A stretch of 60,000 nucleotides of DNA from Adiantum capillus-veneris. Taxonomy: Eukaryota; Streptophyta; Polypodiopsida; Polypodiales; Pteridaceae. Below are positions 33,886 through 45,390 of this stretch, one piece after another. The notes under the pieces were generated by a model. The model was given only the letters and a program-made list of their open reading frames with translations, had not been told where the DNA came from and made no database searches. The stretch spans positions 25,426,469-25,486,468 of the forward strand of contig CM043942.1 of the NCBI GenBank assembly GCA_014529385.2, in the 5' to 3' direction. The stretch's first letter is position 1, and each line of letters begins with the position of its first letter. The position numbers and the translations under genes were made by a program.

Positions 33886-35940
33886 TACATTCTCTCCCCT
33901 CTCTTAATCAATTTAAATGCACAACATGTCTTGAGAAAACACCTTCTGTGATTTCAACTTTAGACACAATTGCACTCCCAACGACAAATTCTTCTATAAA
34001 GTCGTAGAGCTCAAAGATTCAATGTTTTGATGGGTTGTATTCTCTTTGGATCAACATGGATGCAAGGGACCTGCATTCATGCTAACACACACTAATTAGC
34101 TTGCTAATTACACAAGTTGAGAGAGAGACTCAATGTAACTCAAAATGATAACTCTATTATGCTTGAGCTTAAACCTTAAAATGAGTGTGTAACTGCCTCT
34201 TACACATAGGCATACAACAAAGGACCTCATGGGTTACTTATACATAATCCGCTATGCCAACAGTCCAGGTGGAAAGTGGCCACATGCTACCACATGGGAT
34301 ACACATGTCCAATGCCGCATGTAGGAATCCTAGTAGATTAGAGAAGATTCACACGAAGAAGCATAAGTGTAGACCAAAGCCCACAAATCCCCACATCCTC
34401 ACCTCAATTTTCTAAGATAAAACTTTCCCTTTCCAAAGCTATCTTGGTGTTACATCTAGAGTCAACCAAGAAAGACCTATTGTTTTCCCCTTTAGTCTTG
34501 AGATTGAGGCTCAAACAAGGTTGATTTGAGTCTTTAGTCACCACTACAAATTTTCTCATGAAGCTAAGATTGTCTTCTTGCAATCTTGAGGGTATTAAGT
34601 GAGGCTTAAACTTGGGTTTTAACCTCACATCAATTTGTTAGGATAACACTTGACTCACCTCTTTGAGCTATCTTTGTATTGAGTCTGGAGTCAACATAGA
34701 AAGACCTTGTCAATACAAGGATCCTAAGGGCAAGGCTAGTGAGTGGCTACAAGGTTTATGAAAGTAAGTGGCATGATCAAAACCTATATAAGGAGATGAT
34801 TAGGAGGAGATTAGTAGCCAGTTTTCCCAATATTCTTTCAGTGGTATTAGAGTGGATTAAAATTTTGAGGAGGAGGATTGTGGAGACAAGTACCTTTTCT
34901 TGGCTTGCATTGCATGGCATGCACCTTATCTCTAATGAGGTTTTCCATGTGTGGTGTAATAGGCATGAACCACCTCTAGCTTGGAGGAAAGAAGGGGTGA
35001 GGCTAGTGCATAATAGTCTGTGGTCAATGCCAAATAGCTACACAACTTGATGCTAAAGATTTTTGCCTTTTTGATGGAGGCAATGGAAAGATCTCTCTCC
35101 TTGTGTGGCCTCCTTTGCTATCTATGCTACTCGCCTTCCATGACTTTTGTTATTCATGCTATGAGGGTGCCCTTTGGGGTTTATGGGCCACCCCCTTTCT
35201 GAAGACCCTATTCCCACACAACAGGGTACTGCATGCAGCAAAGTAGCACTGTTGGTTCAAAGTTGAGCCATCTCCCAAGAGGGTAAGCAAAGTTCCTTTA
35301 GCATTTTTTGCTTTTTATTTTTGTCAAAAAATTACAAAAATTGTAGAGCATGCACAAGTTTGCATGTCCAAAACAAGGTGTAGTGTCACCATGAGTTCAT
35401 GTGTGCAAGGCTCTCCAAACCGAGACCTCACATTGCCTCCAAAGCAAGGCCTTAAAGCAAAGCAAGGTGGATGAGCTCAATTTGGGTTGCAAGGAAAAAT
35501 GTAAAGTTTAAGGAGTCGAGCCATCCGATGGTGAGGAAGCCCTTGCCAAGACAAGAAATCTTAAAGAAGCTAGTGTGGACAAGGCTCTCGGGGGGTTCAA
35601 TATGTGTAAAACTACCATACCACATGTGTTCAAGGCATGTTTTTAAAACCCCTATTGGTGGGAATATAATGTACCCTTTTCTTTTAAAATATGTAAGTTT
35701 GTTTCAAATTTCAAAAGATAGACCCTTTTTGTATATATATTTTTGCATGTTTCAAGAACTTTAAATACCCTTCTATTGAACTCACCCGATGGTTATATTT
35801 TTCTTAGCTAACCTCCTCGAGACAAGGCTATGGTAGGCACAACTAGTTACATCCCTCAACTTCAAAGAATTTTACCATTTAGGAGTTTCCATTTCAAGAT
35901 TTGTATATCTTGTATCAAGCGGGTAAAGCTGGTGAACACT
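33886..35940. other. Intergenic, no gene recognised
   Basis: No convincing coding sequence. The 103-codon ORF at 34,739-35,050 and the 97-codon ORF at 35,471-35,764 lack motifs and have no neighbouring exons. Confidence 0.55.
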
Positions 35941-36120
35941 AAGTGAGATTTATGTTTACGAATATGAAGCCAAACTTTGAACATCCACAAATTAGTGAAA
36001 GCGACATCTTCATCAAAGACCTCACTAGCACTTTATGGAAGAACATAGAGCGGACGCTGCAAGGTGAAGGCCAATATGAGTTGTTGGGATTTGAGAATTT
36101 GACCCCCACCAGAAGGTTAG

Positions 36121-37699
36121 GACAGTGTTGGGAAATATGAAATTCTTTTGCAGAGACTTAAAGGAAAATATCCCTCTTGATTGCGATATGACAAAATTAG
36201 ATCTTGGGACAAATTATGGGAGGAATAGAATGTCAAGATGAAGCGTGTGAAAGATAAGGACCAAGCCTCCTTGCCCAAGAGATTGAAGATGGCCCAAGAT
36301 GCGCAAGCAGCTATGAGTGGACAATCAGATGCTAGCAACAGCAACACAATCATGCACATGGCTTTGAATGCCAAGTGCATGCATCTAAATGGCATTCCCC
36401 ACGAGGCCTTGGTAGACAATACAATGGTTGGAGCAGGCTCTTTTGGTGTGTTCAAATTGTACCCCATCAAAGGCATGGTTTCTTTCTTGTGGATGTAGCC
36501 CACACTTGGGTGAACCATGTAAATTGCGTGCTCTCTCTATTATCTCTCTTGTGTGTGAAACTATCTCTCCATTAAGCATACCATTCTAATCTCTATTTAG
36601 CTACTCATTTATTTCTAGCGCTAAGCATCTACAGAAGTTGTTTTAATCCTATTTTGCAAACCTAGAAAGGCTTATATATACATAATCTCACTAAACCTTG
36701 TGGCCACATTGGTCTAGATGAACTTAGCATTTGGTTTGTGGATTAGAGGTTATTTTTTTGGGTTCATCCTCTACCTTGGCCATGGTACCTATCATGCTTG
36801 ACTTATTGACTATGTATTGTTACATACGTCAGAAAATGCTACAAGGGAGGGAGTGAGGCAAAATTTCACAGCTTCCAGACCAAGGAATGCAAACACTTCA
36901 CCCATCCATTGTAAGATGCATTGGCTTTACCATCAAGGTCCCCTGGATCACAATATTTCCATACTACAGTGGAGGCACCTTGGGGGACATGATGTGTTGC
37001 TTGCCATTCACCCACAAAGCGTTCAGATGCCACATGCACAGGCTACAACACAGTTGGAGGTCATTTCCACCAGCAAATCAGCACTTACTAGAGATAGAGA
37101 CATCACATATCAAATTAGTGCTTGAGTAGATGCTAGCAATCTGCCACTCCTTAATTGATGGCATTGCGGTTGCTCACTTGGCCGGTATAGTGCACAGCGA
37201 CTTACACTTGTTCAACATAATGTTGGACTTTACTCGCACAAATAAACCTCATATTGGCATCATTGACTCGGGAATGATTCTTAGAACGCCAGCGAAGCAC
37301 GTGTCAATTAATTATCTTCATCCAAGCAAACAGTCAGACCCTGCAGTTTTGGAGGCACAGAAAGAAGGGGAAGCAGAGATTGCAAAGCAACCGTGGATTT
37401 CTCTAGAACTACACAATCCACGGTGCACACACGCATACATAAAATTGATCAATATTTATGCATTGGGTTATCTATTTGACATGCTAATAGATTTTTGGAG
37501 TGCAGCCAGGAAAGTTTATTTTCCAGAAGAAGTATTTCACCACCCCGACCAAGATGTTATGAGGGCCATTCAGATTAAAGTAGAGTATTAGATGAAGTTA
37601 AAAGAGTCAGAAAATAGAATTCAAAGAACATTTGAAGACATACTTAGTCCTATCCAACGATCTCTTGTTGAACTTGGGCCATCTTTTTACACGACCTGA
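36121..37699 (+). pseudogene. Broken protein kinase gene
   Basis: Kinase subdomains appear in order. The glycine loop VGAGSFGVFK is at about 36,430. A short intron-like gap ends at 36,830, followed by KMLQGRE (candidate ATP-binding lysine). Next come LHPSIVRCIGF ... PYYSGGTLGDMM (36,890-36,995), the catalytic loop GIVHSDLHLFNIML (about 37,187; HSDLxxxN in place of HRDLxxxN), IIDSG in the DFG position, PWISLEL for the APE region, and YALGYLFDML. The reading frame carries in-frame stops at 36,178, 36,226, 37,127 and 37,589 and at least one frameshift near 36,885. HSD and DSG, if original, would suggest an atypical or inactive kinase. It lies about 2 kb upstream of the 11.9-kb transposon and outside its ends. 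Confidence 0.7.
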
Positions 37700-38030
37700 A
37701 CATTTATGTGATATACATTTGTCTTGTTAGGGGTATTTCATTTGTATTGATGTGTATTATCTGGTTCAAGGTGGTTCGCCTCATTGAGTCATGTCTTGTA
37801 TTTCAATCTAAATAATTGTCTTGTATTTTAATCAGATCAATTATCTTTAGTCATTCCAAATTTTTCTTGTGGTTCAATTAGGTTTGTCAATTGTGATTTT
37901 GTTTAGTTGCATCAGTAGTGCACGAGACGGATCTACTTTGTGTATCTGCGATACTGCTAAATTGTGAGAATACATTTTTGTCAATGATATTGAATATTTG
38001 TCTATTTGTCCATTGCAGCTCTAAGATTAA

Positions 38031-39036
38031 ATGGACGGTGAAGAACAAGTTTGTGAAACCCAATCAGTGCGCCTGATAAAATCAACAACAAGCAGCTGTT
38101 AGTGCATTTCAGTGCACGAAGTCTCTAGTGCACGGTATGTTGACACAGCAACGATGTGCGCTGCTCGTCGACGGCTTTTAAAATGGGAAAATATAAACCA
38201 CATGCAATGGAAAGAGATCAATAAACAAGTGACTAAGGACATGATCAAAACAATATGGCCATGCGAGGATGCAGAGATAAAGAAAGGAAGGTGAAAGGTA
38301 TCGAAGTGTCTCCACGAAGCGATCAAAGAAAACGCTGAGAGGATCTACTTGGAAGTTTATGGTCATCCACTGCACAATGCAGATTGTGCGTTATATTTTG
38401 CAAAAATGTTATATGTTCATTTTGTGCAACAACAACCAATAGACTTTTTGTCGAAGGAGACAATTATTGCCACCCATGACATCAAGGAAAGTTGTGTCAC
38501 TTTCACCCGAGATGAGTTGGCATTGATAGTTGAAGGCGCCAACCTACAATTAAAGAGAGAGAAAGATATTTACACAACACAGCTGGCAGAGAAAGATGCA
38601 ACACGGATTTCTATAGCCACCCAAACACCCCAACCCTCATAGGTTCGGATGGAGAAAAGTCTTCACTGCTTAAGCCAAGACCTTCATAATCTGACACAGT
38701 GAGTGAGTCCTCCACCTATACAAGGGACACACATCAATCACCTTGTCATGCATCCAGATTTGGTCCCCTCGTCTACTTCGGATGCGTCCTGATCTTCCCA
38801 ATGCCTAGTTTTCTACAAATTTTGATGGATGGAGTGGATACTATACATTGACATGTGGTCATTATTATCACTTTGTCTGTCTTATTCATTTGATGCAAAA
38901 TAGTAGCCGATGCGCCATCTGTTCAGAAGATATTCCGCAACGAATATATGTTATGTTTCCCATGGCAAATGAGTATAAATGGAATCAAGCCTGCCAAGAT
39001 ACCCCTAGCACAATTAGAAATATGTTTGGTGATTAA
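38031..39036 (+). pseudogene. Broken coiled-coil / RING-like zinc-finger gene
   Basis: The frame starts MDGEEQVCETQ at 38,031, just after an acceptor-like TTGCAG. It continues with basic and helical sequence through in-frame stops at 38,100, 38,292 and 38,640. A donor-like GTGAGT near 38,697 and an acceptor-like CCTAG near 38,808 remove a further stop-containing stretch. The last part reads LTCGHYYHFVCLIHLM then RCAICSEDIP and ends at a TAA (39,034). C-x-H-x2-H-x2-C-x(n)-C-x2-C is the second half of a RING-type finger, suggesting an E3-ligase-like or zinc-binding protein. It may be a continuation of the kinase locus (37,700-38,020 could be an intron) or a separate gene. Confidence 0.5.
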
Positions 39037-39568
39037 GATGCTGGTTTTGAGCATAACAATTAAGATCGACAAACTATGTATATCGACCACATATGCTGTG
39101 AATATAATTCCACTCTTTGCCAAGAGCTTTTTTATTCTTTGGCTTCTTCGTACCACTTGTGCCGACATTTTTCTCCATTGCTTTTAAATTAAAATTGAAG
39201 ACAAAAGAGCTAGAGGTTCAATTTTTAAAACACTTTTCTTCTTTTCAATATATATTAGATTTTTCATTCACTAGGAAAGTAATCAAATCTTCACAATATG
39301 ATATTTTCAATGCATGCTAGTCAATCCACATATTGATCACCTATGTTTTGAGCAAACGTACACATTGTAATGCACTCTCTGCAAGACATAATAGATACAA
39401 AAATGCTATGAATTTCTCAATGCAATATTATTATGATGATTATTTATACGTCCTCTTTGATTTTCAAACAATAAGAAACATCTAATTTCAAATTGTACAA
39501 AGAATAATCAACTTCTAAACTAAATGATGTCAGTTGTTTGCAAGAAACACAGGAAAGCAATAAAATCT
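39037..39568. other. AT-rich flank, no gene recognised
   Basis: AT-rich sequence between the broken RING-like gene and the left transposon end. Short ORFs without motifs. Confidence 0.6.
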
Positions 39569-39572
39569 ATGA

Positions 39573-39594
39573 GGGTGAAAGCATGTATAGGTGG
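39573..39594 (+). repeat. Left terminal inverted repeat of the 11.9-kb transposon
   Basis: 22 bases identical to the inverse of 51,484-51,505, preceded by the ATGA target duplication at 39,569-39,572. Confidence 0.92.
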
Positions 39595-39910
39595 CCTGGA
39601 AAGTAATGTCAAGGACATTGCTTTTTTGCGCTTAAAAGTGGGTGTTTTAAAAGTGCTTCAAATCTCAAAAAGAATATCACTCTCCTAAGGTACGTCAATT
39701 AAGTCTCCTAACGTACCACAATTAATGAGACTAAATGTAATTTACTGTCGAACGCTGGATTATTGTCCGCCTCTTCTTTCCCGCTACAACCTGTCTGAGC
39801 TTTCTCTCTGCTTTCAGTTTTCTTTGTCTCTGAGATCTCTCTTGGAGCTCTATCTAGCTCCTCTCTGTCTCTCTCTCACAGAGCTCTTGATGAGCTTTCT
39901 GTATCGCTTA

Positions 39911-39950
39911 GCCCCCCCCCCCCCCCTCTCTCTCTCTTTCTCTCTCTAAG
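39911..39950. repeat. C-run and TC microsatellite
   Basis: A run of about 16 C followed by TC repeats, in the presumed 5' untranslated region of the transposase gene. The plus ORFs here are low-complexity and not believed. Confidence 0.85.
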
Positions 39951-40205
39951 CATGGCTCCTCTTGTGTCTGAGCTCGTGCTCATCTCTCTCTCTCTCTCTC
40001 AGCACTCTTTCTCTCGCTCTCACGAACTCTATCTCTATAGGTTCCTCTTCTACTTGATGATTCTTGAGGTATGTAAACACTTATTATGCTTTGTTAGTAT
40101 TTTGCTATTAGTGCAAGAAGTGCCATGTATTAATTAAAAGTATAGCGTGTAGTTATGATTTGTATTGTATTTCATGTAGAGCAATCCTTTGAAAGTACTG
40201 CACCA

Positions 40206-43200
40206 ATGGAGCACAGTGAAGAACTGTCTATCAGCTCATCGTCATTGAGTAGAGAAGTTCAACTTCAGTGCAGAAAATTAATGAGGGAATATTGGGCTAC
40301 TCAGAAACGGAAGCAACGTAAGGCAACGGTCAACTTCCTGATGGAAAGCAATATGGGGGAGATGGATGAAAGAAAGAAACGAAGGATATGTCAATCTATG
40401 GTACAACACTTTGATACGTTAACCGTGGGGATGGATGCAAGTGGTAGGAAGGAAATATTTGATGAACTTCTTCAACATCCTTGCTTCCTTACTATGCAGA
40501 GTAAATCCAAAGAGCTAGAAGCAATTATGCTGAGAAACATCCGCAACACTTTGAATCATGTGAAGGTCCCAAGATCTTTAGACGAGTTTTTTGTGAAGAA
40601 ATCAGCAACAATGATGATGTTGGTGAATGGTGGAAGCAAGGAGAAAAACATTGACATGAGCATACCGCAAGCTGCCAAGCTTATGGGGATCCACAAAAGA
40701 AACTTATATTCAGCCAAACATCACTTAATAGTGTCAAGTGAATCAGATGGTTCGTTCCCTGCATCTGCGTGTCATAGAGATGATGCACGGAGAACTCACA
40801 TCACTCAAACTGTTAAAGACATAGTCTTTCAATTTTGGACGGATGAGACGAGGGTGTCCCCCAACAAGAAAGATGTTTGCAGTAAGAGACTAGCTAGATG
40901 TTCATATGTAAATCATCCAATCCACCTTCTTGAGGAGCCTCAGGTAATTGATATATTTTTTTAGCACTTTTTATTGATCCTACAACTCATATTCCTGCTA
41001 CAACATTATGTTTCTATACCACTTTTTATTGGTGCTACAACTCATTACTGCCACAACATTATGTTTCTATACTTCTTTTTATTAGTGCTACAGCTTGTTT
41101 TGGTGTTTTGTACCACTTTCTAGTGGTGCTGCAACATTAAAAAGTGGTGAAACATTACAATACTGGTCTCTAATTGTATCTGAACCACTTCTAAAATTTG
41201 ATCAATAGTTCTAAATGTTTTTGAAGAACTTTTACTTGTGTTTCCACACCACTTTTTAGTGTGTTTGAACCATTTTTTAATGTTTTGCAGCAGGTTTTAA
41301 TGTTTAAGAAACAGTTTTTACAAGAAATGCACCAACGCTTCATCGTAAACCCTACAAAGTGGTGTTCACCCACTAAAAAGTCTTGTTTACCCAATGCTAG
41401 TTCAGACGTGTTTTACAAACTCATAGGGGTGTTACCGGGTGCAAACTTTTTTGGTGGTGCAGCTCACTTTTTCCAAGTGATGTAGCAGCTTTTAGTCATG
41501 GTGCAACAGTTATAGTAGTGCCATAAACTTTTTACTGTTGCTGCACCTTATGATGGTAACCAAAACCATATTAGTGGAGTTTGAACACTTACAAGTGCTG
41601 TCACACCACAATGAAGCGGTGCACACAACACTTACACGTATAAAAACCACTTTCACGTGGTGTCTGACCGCATTCAAGTGGTGAGAAGCCACTTTCATGT
41701 GCTAAGTCACTACGTCAGTCCATCACTCCATGCAAGTGGTGAGGCACCACTCCCAAGTGGTGTGACAACACTTTCAAGTAGTAACTAAAACCTTGTCACT
41801 GCAATCAAGCAAAAAGTTCCCGCTTTCAAGTGGCCAGAAACCGCATTCAAGTGACAAGAAAACACGTTAAAGTGGTGACTGCCCACTTTGAACTAGTTTC
41901 TCACCACTCTCAAGTGGTCATCAAGTGGTGAGACACCACTTTCATGTGCAAAGTACTACGTTAGTCATCACTCCATGCAAGTGGTGAGACACCACTTTTA
42001 AGTCGCCAAACACCGTATTCCAATGACTTGAATCCGCGTTCAAGTAGTTTGAACTAGTTTCTCACCATTCTCAAGTGGTCATCAAGTGGTGAGATACCAC
42101 TTTCAAGTGATAGCTTAAACCTTGTCACTACAATCAAGAGACAAGCTCCCGCTTTCAAGTATCCAGACACCGCATTCAAGTGACCAGAATCAACGTTCAA
42201 GTGGTGACTACCCACATTGAAGTAGTTGCTCACTAATTTCAAGTGGTCGTCAAGTGGTGAGACACCACTTTCATGTGCTAAGTCACTACATCAGTCATCA
42301 CTCCATGCAAGTGATGAGGCACCACTCCCAAGTGGCAAGACACCACTTTCAAGTGGTAGCTAAAACCTTGTCAGTGCACAATCAAGCGGCAAGTTCCCGC
42401 TTTCAAGTGGCTAGAAACCACATTCAAGTGACCACAAACTCTTAATATTCTACTTTTTGTATGGTTACTAGTTTCTACACTAATTTGTATTTGTGATGCG
42501 TTATTTTCATAGGTAAAACAATACTATTGAATGTATCATTACTAGTTTTTAGTGGTGCACACCAGTTTTTAGTGATATAGAATCACTTTTTAATGTTTTG
42601 AAACAATTTAACCAGTTTTGAATGCTAAGTTTATTTTTAACATTTGTATACCTGTATATTGCAGGTGGAGCTTTATTTAAGATTCAAGACAAAGTATGCA
42701 GATATTCAGATTTCGCAACCTTGCTTCGAGTCTATGAAACCGTTCTTTGTTTGAAAATTGAGGGATTGCTACACCTGCTGTTGTATTGTGCATGTACAAA
42801 TGATTTTCCTTAAAGAGGCAGTAAATCACATGCAGACTCGAAGTTTTGATCTTCATGGTTCTTGCTGCATGTGCAGCTGCCCTATATGCCTTCATCATGA
42901 TGAAGTTGTCAACCATGGATGTCTTGCATACAAAAATGCAAGTATGAGTCCCACTTCACTGTTGGAGCCTATACTCTGCCCTATACTTGCAGAACATAAT
43001 TTCCATAGCTACCAATGCTTAATGGGAACATGCAATGCATGCGGTGTAGGTAATAATCAGATCTGACCAAGAGAAGAAGTTGAGCAGAGTAAGCAAGTAT
43101 CTGTAAAGTTTTTTGAAATATAGTGGGTGCTACTGGATTAAACAATGAAGCTCGAAAGAGCACAGTGAAAGACATTGTCCACAAGAAAATGCTGCCTAGA

Positions 43201-44547
43201 GAACTTTTGCAAGTGTACCAAGACCACTTGAAGAAGTATGTCACTCACAATTTTATATTTAGGTGGCAAGCACAACAGTTCAAGGACTGCATTTCTTTGT
43301 TTCCAGATGATGTGGTTGTCTCCATCGTTGACTTTGCAGAGAACTACTCCTTCAAGGAGCAAAATGAGATCCAATCAATGCATTGGTACACTAAGCAGGT
43401 CACTATCTTTGTTCTAATTACTTATTTCCACATCGCATTAGGTGCAATAAAGAAGACCATGCACTTTTCTGTCTCAGATGATAAACAACATGACACCTTA
43501 TTTGTGCAGCATGATTTTCTCTTACATGCTCAATGGTTGAGAGATCAAGGGCTAAGCTTTTAAAAACATTGGGTTTGGTCAGATGGCGCAACTTCACAAT
43601 TTAAAGCAAAGCGACCGTTTTACTTTGTTGCTAGATATTGGAGCCTTACTGGCATGGAAATGAATTGGAATTTTTTTTTCTCAGGACATGGAAAGGGGGA
43701 ACATGATGGGGTTAGGGCTGTCATTAAAAGGGCTCTAACTCATGAGCAATTGAAGCAAAATAGCATGCGGTTGACTTGTGCAGTTGAAGTTGTCTCTTTT
43801 TTGAGAATGCATCTCAGTACTGGAGCAACTGCTACGTATGACAAGCAAAAGAGGGAGGTTAGTAGGGTGTTCTGGGAGGTCAAGCTAGGCGATGTTCAGC
43901 GATCCCATCAATGGGACTGCAAACCATTGAAGGGCTCAAGAGCAATGCACTATGTGAATGGGTATTCTGAGAACAACACTTGTGCATTACGATCAAAACG
44001 GTTGTCATGCTTTTGTTTTCCATGCAAGCTTTTCCATTGGAGAAAGTGTGTGAATAGATAACATGTGGAGACGTGGCAATATCACACTTTGGAGCCACTT
44101 GCTAATGATTCCCAGTCATACGGAGACGCAGACGATGAGGAGTTTCATGGTGCCACTTATGCAGGTCATTATGACTCCTTAAGCGATGCTCTCACACCTG
44201 GAGACAATTTTGCTTTCACTTCTGAAGAGAATAATGAGGAGGCTGTTGACTTCTACATTTTGAAGTGTGTAGTAGCTAAGGGCCTAACAACTAACGAGCA
44301 AATTGATGCATGGGGAAACAAGATAGAGAAGCATACTTATATGGTCACGGGCCATTGGTATAAATCCCTACAAGCAAACTTGTATGAGCTGTGGGATAAC
44401 AAGCCAGTAGTTTTCATATATTCCCACTTGATAAGGGCAATAAAGTTCCCTATGGAGCCTATAGTGCTGGATGGCATATGAGAAGTGTTCGAGCTTTCCA
44501 ATGAAAACCATGAGGCAATATACAATAGCATGCCCTTTGAATTGTAA
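40206..44547 (+). pseudogene. DDE-type transposase gene, interrupted by stops
   Basis: Exon 1 (start MEHSEELS at 40,206, after an acceptor-like CATGTAG) encodes a helical region, a helix-turn-helix-like IPQAAKLMGIHKRNLYSAK, and VKDIVFQFWTDETRVSPNKK. It ends at CAG|GTAATT (donor 40,944). The next exon starts at 42,665 after TATTGCAG and carries a Cys/His cluster (CYTCCC ... CCMCSCPICLHH). From about 43,123 the catalytic region reads SIVDFAENYSF (Asp at 43,330), WSDGATSQFKAKRPF (Asp at 43,582) and GHGKGEHDGV (Glu/Asp at 43,699-43,707), with FIYSHLIRAIKFPM near the end. This DFAENY / WSDG / GHGKG signature belongs to a transposase-like family found across animals and early land plants. In-frame stops lie at 42,752, 43,561, 44,059 and 44,479, and the frame also changes between 43,050 and 43,122 (short intron or frameshifts). 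Confidence 0.8.
40944..42664 (+). other. Transposase intron 1, filled with AGTGGT motifs
   Basis: A clean GT-AG intron (CAG|GTAATT ... TATTGCAG|GTGG) of 1.7 kb. From about 41,000 to 42,450 it consists largely of CACTTTCAAGTGGTG-like words in both orientations at irregular spacing of roughly 10-40 bases. Within it longer units recur, for example GGTGAGACACCACTTTCATGTGC at about 41,926 and 42,257 and AACCTTGTCACTGCAATCAAG-type blocks at about 41,788, 42,117 and 42,364. Confidence 0.85.
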
Positions 44548-44639
44548 ATCAAATCTAATTTTATATCCTTTAGTGAAAGATTGAACAAGATGGAATTGGT
44601 GTAAACGTACGATGGAATTGACATGTTGGTTTTTGAGAA

Positions 44640-44900
44640 TGCTTCACCACTCCCCCCTCCCCCCCCAAACATCACCACTAAAAAGTGTTGCACTTCCAGA
44701 AAAACTCAATAAAAATTTACCACTTTTTAGTGGTGCTAAAGTGGTTTAGAATGCTTCACCACTCCCCCCGAACATCACCATTAAATGGTGTTACAGTTCC
44801 AGAAAAACTGTTGCAATAACACAATAAAAATTTAACCACGTTTTAGGGGTTTAGCACCACTAAAAAGTGGTGTTGAGACATTCAAAAGTGTAGAGACATG
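44640..44900. repeat. AGTGGT motif cluster between the convergent genes
   Basis: A second, smaller cluster of ACCACT/AGTGGT words, including GCTTCACCACTCCCCCC repeated twice (44,640 and 44,753), immediately downstream of the transposase frame. Confidence 0.8.
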
Positions 44901-45047
44901 TAAAGTGCCAGAACTTCTGTATATTACAAAAATTATATTACAACAATTATCCAAAAACGTCTACATATCCACCAAGAATGTACAATATATAACGTTTCTT
45001 AAATTACACATGTACAATCTCATTCATCTCGATTTATAACAAAGTGC

Positions 45048-45120
45048 TCAAAGGAGGATTTGAACCTTTAACCACCTGATTCAAAGCCAGGTACTCTATC
45101 CAATTGAGCTATCGGTGCGC
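45048..45120 (-). tRNA. tRNA-like sequence (anticodon TTG), probably a pseudogene
   Basis: On the minus strand an A-box-like TAGCTCAATTGGATAGAG, an anticodon arm CCTGG-CTTTGAA-TCAGG (loop anticodon TTG, Gln) and a B-box-like GGTTCAAATCC follow in tRNA order. The T stem and acceptor stem pair poorly, so a functional tRNA is unlikely. It could be a decayed tRNA or the head of a SINE. Confidence 0.45.
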
Positions 45121-45337
45121 CATCCTTTATTTAATCTATTCGCTTTAAAGGGAGATTAGATGGCCTGTCTGCCTTTCTCTTTTGAAGCTTAGATTGAAGC
45201 TTGTTTCTTGATGTGAGGTCTCTCTACAGCCAAGGGATAAGCGTGTTCTTAAGCCATCATGAAAACGTAAATAGGGTTAAAAGTTACTTGATGCTAGCTG
45301 CTACTGTATTGTATACGTTTACTTGCGTTACATACAC

Positions 45338-45390
45338 AGGTGGCTCAATTGGATAGAGTCCCTGGCAATCAGGTAAAGACTAGACTCGAA
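45338..45390 (+). tRNA. Degenerate tRNA-like sequence, inverted to the first
   Basis: On the plus strand GGTGGCTCAATTGGATAGAGT followed by CCCTGG, CAATCAGG and a weak TAGACTCGAAAG resembles the minus-strand tRNA-like sequence at 45,048, with part of the anticodon loop missing. It overlaps the last codons of the HAD phosphatase frame. Confidence 0.35.

Noticed and set aside
41191-42445. Small ORFs in the AGTGGT-rich intron (HHFHVLSHY-type strings)
   Set aside because: They are produced by the repeated word; histidine and valine patterns follow the repeat and not a protein family.
45048-45120. Functional tRNA-Gln gene
   Set aside because: Acceptor and T-stem pairing is poor; kept only as a tRNA-like sequence.
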